DNA from: Bacteroidota bacterium
GTDB lineage: Bacteria; Bacteroidota; Bacteroidia; Chitinophagales; Chitinophagaceae
Reading direction: 5' to 3'
NCBI GenBank assembly: GCA_023415275.1
Contig: JAEZLJ010000017.1
Span: 1-10,427, forward strand
Length of the DNA: 10,427 nucleotides
Below are positions 5,043 to 10,427 of the stretch, one piece after another. Position numbers and translations under genes: made by a program. A model generated the notes under the pieces. The model made no database searches, was not told the DNA's origin, and saw only the letters and a list, made by a program, of their open reading frames with translations. Positions within the stretch are counted from its first letter, which is position 1. Every line of letters begins with the position of its first letter.

Positions 5043-8000
5043 TTAAATCATTTTTCTTTTTTTATAAAGAATGCGTAAAAAGGAAGGCAAAACGATCAGG
5101 AGGAGGGGCAGCGCTGTAATGAAACCTCCTATAACGGCAATGGCCAGGGGTTGATGCAATTCTGCGCCGGTGCCAATGCCCAAAGCCAGCGGCATCAGTG
5201 CAATGATAGCTCCCAAAGCTGTCATTAATTTAGGACGTAAACGTGTAGAAATGGCATAAACAACGGAATTGTCCACACTGCCGCTTTCCATCAAAGATTC
5301 CCTGAACTGGAGGAAAGTGAAAATGGCATTTTCACCAATGATACCAACGATCATGATCAGTCCTGTATAACTACCCACATTCAATGGTGTATTGGTAAAG
5401 TATAAGGCAAGGTAGCTGCCCGAAATGCCCATTACTGCCAGCAGCAGGATAAGTATGGCAACCAGGAAGTCCTTGAAGAGAAATAAGATCACGCCAAAGA
5501 CCAACAGGCTGGAGGTAATAAGGATCATGAGCAATTCATGAAAAGATTGCTGTTGCTGCGCATAGGCCCCACCGTATTCAATATGATAACCCTGGGGCAA
5601 CACAATGTTGGCAGATACTTTTGCTTGTATTTCTTTCATGGTGCTTCCCAGGTCACGATTTTCCAGGCGGCCGGTTATTACGCCCATCGATTGAAGATTT
5701 TCCCTTTGTATTTCTGCATCACCGCTGTTCACCTGCACATTGGCAAGCGAGGTAATAGGCATCAATCTTCCGGAGGGTAAAAACACCTGCAATTGTTTGA
5801 TGCCTTCCACACTTTGAGAATGTGTTCCAGGATATAGCATTCTTATCGGGGATACCTGTTGCTTTTCCAGTATGCCGCCAGCCTGCATGCCCTGCAATCC
5901 CAATTGCACCTGTGCCTGCAGTGCTTGTGGCGTCAATCCATATTGCGCCAAGGCTACTGTATTGGGAATGATACTTACAGAGGGCCCTGAAATAACGATA
6001 CCATTAAAAACATCCGCAGCACCATCTATCTTTTCAACCAGGCTTCCTACCTGTTCTGAATACTGCTGCAACTGTTTTACATTGTCTCCATATATTTTTA
6101 TTTCAATGGGCTGCACAGATTCCATAAGGTCGCCGAGCATGTCACCGATCACCTGGCCAAAATCAATCTGAAGGGCAGGTTGTGTGCTTTCGATTTGTTT
6201 ACGGATATCAGCGATCACTTCTTCAGAAGAGCGGCTCCTGTCCTTTTTTAATTGTATCAGGTAATCACCATCATTTGGCTCAGTGATAAAAAAGCCCATC
6301 TGGGTACCTGTTCTCCGTGAAAAGGCCTCCACCTCCGGCACCTTGTTAATGGTTTTCTCCACCTGCAGCAACATACGGTCGGTTTCTTCAAGTGAAGTGC
6401 CGGGCGGAGATTTGTAATCCAGCACAATACTTCCCTCATCCATTTCAGGCAGGAAACCAGTTTCCAGCCTTGGTAATACAAACCATATGGAAAATGCCAA
6501 TACAGCAATGATCACCAGGCTTACATAAGGCTTATGAATGAAATATGCTACCCATTTTTGTTGTTTTACCTCGTGTGACCTTACTTCTTTGGGATTTGAT
6601 TTACCGTTTTGCTTTTCTCTTGTCAGGAACAGGTAGATAACCGGCAGGCAGATCCAGGTAACGAAAAAAGAACAAACCAGGGCAATGATCATCGTATTGG
6701 TCATTACCTTGAAATAAGCACCTGCCACTCCACTCATTAATTCAAAAGGTATAAAGATGACAATAGTGCTTAGTGATGAACCTATCATGGCCGGGAGCAG
6801 GTAATGAATGGCCTTTTGCACCACGGTTGTAGATGGTTCCTCGGGGTGTTCTTCATGCGAGCGGTGTATCTGCTCCACCACCACAATAGCATCATCTATG
6901 ATGAGGCCTATAGCCGCTGCAATAGCACCCAGGGTCATGATATTTAGGGTGTATCCAATTGCATATATGACTATCAATGAAAGACAGATGGTTACCGGTA
7001 TAGTTATTAAAATGGTGGCACTGGCCTTCAGTGACCGCAGGAATATGATGGCTACGATAATGGCCAGCATCAGGCCTATCCAAAGACTGTCAGTAACACT
7101 TTTTACAGAATCATGTACAAAATCTGCCTGGACATAGTAAGGCTTAATGGTGACACCATGGGGCAGGATCTTTTTCAACTCCTCTACCTTTTGGTCCATA
7201 TTCCGGGATATATCTATCAGGTTGGTATTGGGCTGTTTGATCACAGCCACTAATACACCTGGTTTGCCATTAGCATTGATCTTGGTGTATTCTACCCCTT
7301 CATTGATCTTTACAGTTGCAATGTCCTGCAGCAGTACTATGCGTTTGCCATTGTTGGATACTACCAGGTTTTGCAGTTCTTCCAATGAATGTACGGTGGC
7401 ATCTGTGACGGTGAGGTAAAGCAGGCGGTAATCGCTGAGGTATCCATTTGACTGGATAAAATTGGTTTGGGTAAGCGTATTGTTCAAAGCTTCTGGCGTT
7501 ATGCCCAGTGTGCTCATTTTTTGCGCATCGAGGAGCAGCCAGTATTCTTTTTGCTTTCCTCCACTGATGCGTACTTCGGCTACTCCGGGCACCTGCGATA
7601 AGAAGGGTTTGATGGTATATAAGGCCAGTTGCTTCAGGTCTATAGGCGTATGACTGCTGCTGTTGGTTTCCAGGGTATACCCAATAACCGGCAGGATGGA
7701 AGGATTCATTTTTTCCACGGTTATCTGTGCATCGGGTGGGAGGGAGTTCCTTATCTGGGCGATCCTGGACTCTATACGTTGCTGCCCCAAATCCACATTA
7801 GCATTCCAGGTCATGAAGGCAGAGATCTCACAGCTTCCCCGGCTGGTAGTACTGCGCACGTCTTCCAGTTCAGGTACCTGCTTGATGGCATTCTCCAGGG
7901 GTTGGGTAACGGTGACCATCATCTTATTTACAGGTTGCAGGCCTGCATCTACAATGATCTTGATCTTGGGAAAGGTGATCTCAGGAAAGAGGGAAGTTTG

Positions 8001-8090
8001 TAATCTGCCATATACAAAAGCACCACCCATTATAATAAGGACAATGATTACAGACAGAGGGTTTTTATAGCTGATAAAAAAGTTTCTCAT
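5043..8090 (-). CDS. RND efflux transporter permease (AcrB/CusA superfamily)
   Basis: This 1015-residue inner-membrane proton antiporter is close to full RND length. TM1 is at residues 12-28, the first periplasmic porter region follows to about 330, TM2-6 lie at about 335-488, TM7 at about 521-540, a second porter region follows, and TM8-12 lie at about 840-1006. TM4 carries D399-D400 (GLIIDDAIVVVE), matching the proton-relay aspartates of AcrB. In TM10 the AcrB lysine position is E920 (GENAI), and before TM11 the sequence RLRPKLMT has K954, as I recall for CusA (E939/K984). FLPEMDEG at 546-553 followed by PPGTSLEE is common in the heavy-metal-efflux (CzcA/CusA) branch. The protein is therefore RND with mixed traits, and the substrate (metal, lipid or drug) cannot be named. 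Its ATG overlaps the adaptor stop by ATGA (8087-8090), indicating translational coupling. It is the last gene of the OMF-adaptor-permease operon. Confidence 0.95.
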   Translation of the reverse strand: MRNFFISYKNPLSVIIVLIIMGGAFVYGRLQTSLFPEITFPKIKIIVDAGLQPVNKMMVTVTQPLENAIKQVPELEDVRSTTSRGSCEISAFMTWNANVDLGQQRIESRIAQIRNSLPPDAQITVEKMNPSILPVIGYTLETNSSSHTPIDLKQLALYTIKPFLSQVPGVAEVRISGGKQKEYWLLLDAQKMSTLGITPEALNNTLTQTNFIQSNGYLSDYRLLYLTVTDATVHSLEELQNLVVSNNGKRIVLLQDIATVKINEGVEYTKINANGKPGVLVAVIKQPNTNLIDISRNMDQKVEELKKILPHGVTIKPYYVQADFVHDSVKSVTDSLWIGLMLAIIVAIIFLRSLKASATILITIPVTICLSLIVIYAIGYTLNIMTLGAIAAAIGLIIDDAIVVVEQIHRSHEEHPEEPSTTVVQKAIHYLLPAMIGSSLSTIVIFIPFELMSGVAGAYFKVMTNTMIIALVCSFFVTWICLPVIYLFLTREKQNGKSNPKEVRSHEVKQQKWVAYFIHKPYVSLVIIAVLAFSIWFVLPRLETGFLPEMDEGSIVLDYKSPPGTSLEETDRMLLQVEKTINKVPEVEAFSRRTGTQMGFFITEPNDGDYLIQLKKDRSRSSEEVIADIRKQIESTQPALQIDFGQVIGDMLGDLMESVQPIEIKIYGDNVKQLQQYSEQVGSLVEKIDGAADVFNGIVISGPSVSIIPNTVALAQYGLTPQALQAQVQLGLQGMQAGGILEKQQVSPIRMLYPGTHSQSVEGIKQLQVFLPSGRLMPITSLANVQVNSGDAEIQRENLQSMGVITGRLENRDLGSTMKEIQAKVSANIVLPQGYHIEYGGAYAQQQQSFHELLMILITSSLLVFGVILFLFKDFLVAILILLLAVMGISGSYLALYFTNTPLNVGSYTGLIMIVGIIGENAIFTFLQFRESLMESGSVDNSVVYAISTRLRPKLMTALGAIIALMPLALGIGTGAELHQPLAIAVIGGFITALPLLLIVLPSFLRILYKKRKMI

Positions 8091-9016
8091 TCCTGGGATT
8101 TTACAATTTTCACTTTGGCCGTATCTGCTAATCCATAATTACCTGTAAGCAGGATCTTATCACCGGCATCAAAGCGGGGCCTTAAAATTTCCACCCTGTC
8201 AGTGGTTTCCATTCCTTTTACGATAGGCACCTTGACAGCAGTTACCGAATCAATCATTTTCATTACCCAAAAGTTGGACTGGGCTTCATCTGTCAACACT
8301 GCCTGTTTGGGCAGGGAAGCTGTATTATTATGTTGCCCTTTTACAATGCGCACCCTGGCAATCAGGTTTTGCGGAATTGGCTTAGTCAGGTTCACCTTTA
8401 TCAATACCTGTTGTGTCTGGGACGCAGAATCTACATTGGGCAGCATGGAATGGACCACACCTTTTACATGGGTGCCATCGGGGAGGCTTAATTCCAGTTG
8501 CTTGCCAGTGCTTACAAATTGATGGAGTTCGTAGGGTAGGTTCAATACAAAACCAAAACTTTTGGAATCAGTAATTACGGCAAGTTGCTCGCCATCCTGT
8601 ACATAATCTCCTGGCTGGTGATTGAGCTCCTGGATATAACCGTTGGCAGCCGCCTTAATATTGATAAGACCATTGAAATGAAATGAGGGATCAAGATCAT
8701 TGATGGTGTTGCCTAGTGCTTTGGCTTCTTTTGTTTGCAGGGTAAAAGCGGGCTGCCCGGCATGGACCATTTCACCCAACCGAACCTTTACAGACTTCAG
8801 GTAGCCATTGGCTGATGCCTTGATATAATTACTTTGAAGGAAGGAGGAAGTAGCATTGAGGTCTACATAATCATTAAGTGTTTGCGTTTCTATGGTGGTG
8901 ACAGTAACGGGCGTTTGCACTGCTTCAGGAGCTACATCCTCGCTTGCTGCTTCCTTGTGTTTGCAGGAAGCTAACAGAAGGAAAATGGGCACGAGGTATA
9001 AACTTATTTTTTGCAT
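8087..9016 (-). CDS. RND efflux periplasmic adaptor (membrane fusion protein), lipoprotein
   Basis: The 309-residue protein starts with a lipoprotein signal, MQKISLYLVPIFLLLASC, with lipid-accepting Cys18. The first lipoyl half-motif lies at about residues 64-93 (ASANGYLKSVKVRLGEMVHAG) and the second at about 118-149 (KAAANGYIQELNHQPGDYVQDG). Beta-barrel and membrane-proximal regions follow to the C-terminus (LPKQAVLTD, DKILLTGNYGLAD). This is the adaptor joining the permease to the outer-membrane channel. Unusually, the two lipoyl halves are separated by only about 25 residues, so the long alpha-helical hairpin that most adaptors use to reach the TolC channel is nearly absent. The gene starts 9 bases after the outer-membrane factor stop and overlaps the permease start by 4 bases. 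The start codon is fixed by the signal peptide. Confidence 0.93.
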   Translation of the reverse strand: MQKISLYLVPIFLLLASCKHKEAASEDVAPEAVQTPVTVTTIETQTLNDYVDLNATSSFLQSNYIKASANGYLKSVKVRLGEMVHAGQPAFTLQTKEAKALGNTINDLDPSFHFNGLINIKAAANGYIQELNHQPGDYVQDGEQLAVITDSKSFGFVLNLPYELHQFVSTGKQLELSLPDGTHVKGVVHSMLPNVDSASQTQQVLIKVNLTKPIPQNLIARVRIVKGQHNNTASLPKQAVLTDEAQSNFWVMKMIDSVTAVKVPIVKGMETTDRVEILRPRFDAGDKILLTGNYGLADTAKVKIVKSQE

Positions 9017-9025
9017 AGAAACAAA

Positions 9026-10264
9026 TTAGGGTTTCATATTCCAGTATTTTACCTGGTTCAGGATCTTTAAGCGGTTGATGTTATTTTGTGTCAACAGGTT
9101 TTGGGCCTGCAGGTAATTATTGATTGCAGTAACATAATCTTTCATGGTAATATCTCCTGTTTGCAACAGTTTACCATTGGCCACTATCAACGTATGGGCA
9201 TAGCCGATCTGTTTATTTATTTTTTCCACCATAAGGTCAATGGAAAGCAATTGTTGTTTCAGTTGCAAAAGTTGCATATTATGCTGGTTCACATAGAACG
9301 CTCTTTTGTTTTGCCTGGTTCTTTCCTGGATATCTATGCGTGCAAGCTTCATTTGCTTTTGCCGGCCATCATAAATGGGAATGGTAACACTAACACCTGC
9401 ACTGACACCAAAATTTTTATAAGGTGTGTTTTGTAAGCTCGAATTATATCCTGCATCTGTGTAGGCACCTATCCTGGGTTTGTACTCATAGTTGACCAGG
9501 TCTTTTTCATTGGCTAATCGCAAGCTATCTGTGATAAAACGGCTATAAAAAACAGTGTTGTAAAAGTCCATGCCCAGTGAATCTGTCAATGCTGGCTTTT
9601 GAATTCTTTCTATGGTAGTATCTACCAGCCCGGACAGGTAATTCAGCGTGAGGAAATCATTGTTGTATTGTATTTGTGCCTGCAGCCAGGTCAGTTCCTG
9701 TTGCTGCATGGTTACATAGAAAGTGAGGTAATCTGTTTGTTTGTAAACGTTTGCCTGAGTTAGTTTCTTCAAGGCTTCTTCTTCCCTTTGCATCAGGTCA
9801 TACACTTCCCGGTTAAAATCCATAGCCAGGAGGTCTCCATAAGCAGTGATATATTGTTCGGTAATAGAGCGGGCCAGGTCCTGTTGTGATAAGGCTATGG
9901 TATCCAGCAATGACCTGCGCTGCAGGGCAATGGTACGGTATTGTGCAATAGTCTGTCCGCGGGATAAATAATTGCGGCTGGCCTGGATCAGCCCTGATAT
10001 GTTGGCCCTGTTGGTAATGGCTTCATCATAGCCCCAGCCATTGATAATGGGGGCATAGCTGTTGGTACTCAGAAAGTTGACCTGTGGTCCCAGGGAAGCT
10101 TTTAATAGTTGGCTGTCAATCTGTAAGGATAGCACCTGGTTTTGAAAATCTTTTAAGTCCGGGCTGTTTTGTTTAGCATGTTGAAGAAAATAATCAAGTG
10201 TATGGGGCTGTGAGTAGCCAACTGTGCGGAACGTGATCAACAGTAAAATAAAGAAATACCTCAT
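9026..10264 (-). CDS. TolC-family outer-membrane efflux protein
   Basis: This 412-residue protein begins with a signal peptide, MRYFFILLLITFRTVGYSQ, probably cleaved before Gln19; Arg13 inside the hydrophobic part is slightly odd. The mature protein has the pattern of the outer-membrane factor family: LDYFLQHAKQNSPDLKDFQNQV at the first helix, long Gln/Leu-rich amphipathic helices, a beta segment GAYTDAGYN, then VSAGVSVTIPIYDGRQKQMKL and a second helical half ending in DYVTAINNYLQAQNLL. Family proteins are usually 420-480 residues, so this is a compact but complete version with two repeats. It should form a trimeric channel through the outer membrane and periplasm for the permease and adaptor encoded downstream. 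It is the first gene of the operon. AGAAAGG lies directly against the ATG, too close to serve as a normal Shine-Dalgarno sequence. Confidence 0.92.
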   Translation of the reverse strand: MRYFFILLLITFRTVGYSQPHTLDYFLQHAKQNSPDLKDFQNQVLSLQIDSQLLKASLGPQVNFLSTNSYAPIINGWGYDEAITNRANISGLIQASRNYLSRGQTIAQYRTIALQRRSLLDTIALSQQDLARSITEQYITAYGDLLAMDFNREVYDLMQREEEALKKLTQANVYKQTDYLTFYVTMQQQELTWLQAQIQYNNDFLTLNYLSGLVDTTIERIQKPALTDSLGMDFYNTVFYSRFITDSLRLANEKDLVNYEYKPRIGAYTDAGYNSSLQNTPYKNFGVSAGVSVTIPIYDGRQKQMKLARIDIQERTRQNKRAFYVNQHNMQLLQLKQQLLSIDLMVEKINKQIGYAHTLIVANGKLLQTGDITMKDYVTAINNYLQAQNLLTQNNINRLKILNQVKYWNMKP

Positions 10265-10384
10265 CCTTTCTAAATGGTTAAATATGGATCAAACTCTATT
10301 CTTATTCCTTTTTATTTATATAAATATTATTCTATTAAATCATTCATTATACCAGGCCCGGATCAATGTTTTTTAGAGTAGTGT

Positions 10385-10392
10385 TATGTTTG
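10385..10392 (+). promoter_or_regulatory. Exact -7 box (TAnnTTTG) facing off the right edge
   Basis: TATGTTTG matches the Bacteroidota -7 consensus TAnnTTTG exactly and points to the right, away from the efflux operon. A -33 TTG at the usual spacing is not evident. If it is real, a divergent gene starts just beyond the window. An 8-base match with two free positions can occur by chance. Confidence 0.3.
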
Positions 10393-10406
10393 GCGCTTTA
10401 TTAGTT

Positions 10407-10418
10407 CAATAATTATTG
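10407..10418. promoter_or_regulatory. Perfect palindrome CAATAATTATTG, possible operator
   Basis: CAATAATTATTG is a perfect 12-base palindrome, with partial symmetry continuing outward (TTA at 10401-10403 and TAA at 10422-10424). It lies about 145 bases upstream of the outer-membrane factor start and 15 bases after the rightward -7 box, where a repressor of a divergent promoter might bind. AT-rich sequence makes such palindromes fairly common, so this is tentative. Confidence 0.3.
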
Positions 10419-10427
10419 CATTAATTT

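Larger units (their letters stand above)
10265..10427. promoter_or_regulatory. Upstream region of the efflux operon; AT-rich, no gene
   Basis: This region should contain the operon promoter. On the minus strand TAGAGTTTG (10298-10290) resembles the Bacteroidota -7 box TAnnTTTG with one extra spacer base and would give a leader of about 20 bases, but no -33 TTG is visible at the right distance. I see no riboswitch-like structure and no ORF. The two sites near the right end are listed separately. Confidence 0.35.

Noticed and set aside
10346..10366. TTGATC and TATAAT on the minus strand upstream of the outer-membrane factor gene
   Set aside because: The two boxes are only 9 bases apart, not the 16-18 needed for a classical sigma-70 promoter, and Bacteroidota use a different consensus.

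Overview
The window looks like chromosomal DNA of a member of the Bacteroidota, probably the Chitinophagaceae. Evidence is moderate GC content, mostly absent Shine-Dalgarno sequences, an outer-membrane protein signal peptide ending in the S|Q pattern common in that phylum, a REC-PAS-HisKA_3 sensor kinase, and a hypothetical protein whose N-terminal motif I recall from Chitinophagaceae genomes. The genus assignment is inference only.

Layout. At the left edge, on the minus strand, lies the first third of a bacterial Ku (non-homologous end joining) gene that runs off the window. Diverging from it on the plus strand are a membrane-anchored transglutaminase-like protein (565-1374), a single-domain cupin with a helical C-terminal extension (1572-2123) and, after a 366-base gap with strong inverted repeats, a hypothetical protein of a lineage-specific family (2490-3161). 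A convergent gap of about 200 bases separates these from a minus-strand block: a soluble REC-PAS-histidine kinase (3367-4833), a 209-base regulatory-looking gap, and a tripartite RND efflux operon transcribed in the order outer-membrane factor (9026-10264), lipoprotein adaptor (8087-9016), inner-membrane RND permease (5043-8090). The last 163 bases are AT-rich and contain no gene.

How the genes work together. The RND, adaptor and TolC-like proteins should form one envelope-spanning, proton-driven exporter. The genes are spaced 9 bases apart (outer-membrane factor to adaptor) and overlap by 4 bases (adaptor to permease). The permease mixes AcrB-like (double Asp in TM4) and CusA-like (Glu in TM10, Lys in TM11) proton-relay residues, so its substrate cannot be assigned. 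The kinase lies downstream on the same strand, but its own upstream region and a likely terminator suggest a separate transcript; no DNA-binding response regulator is in the window. The plus-strand genes show no shared pathway.

I found no mobile element, CRISPR array or RNA gene, and no clearly new multi-gene system. The points most worth a second look are the structured repeat-like element at about 2283-2371, the lineage-specific hypothetical protein after it, the repeated GATTTTACTA boxes and G-rich tract upstream of the kinase, and the nearly hairpin-less RND adaptor.
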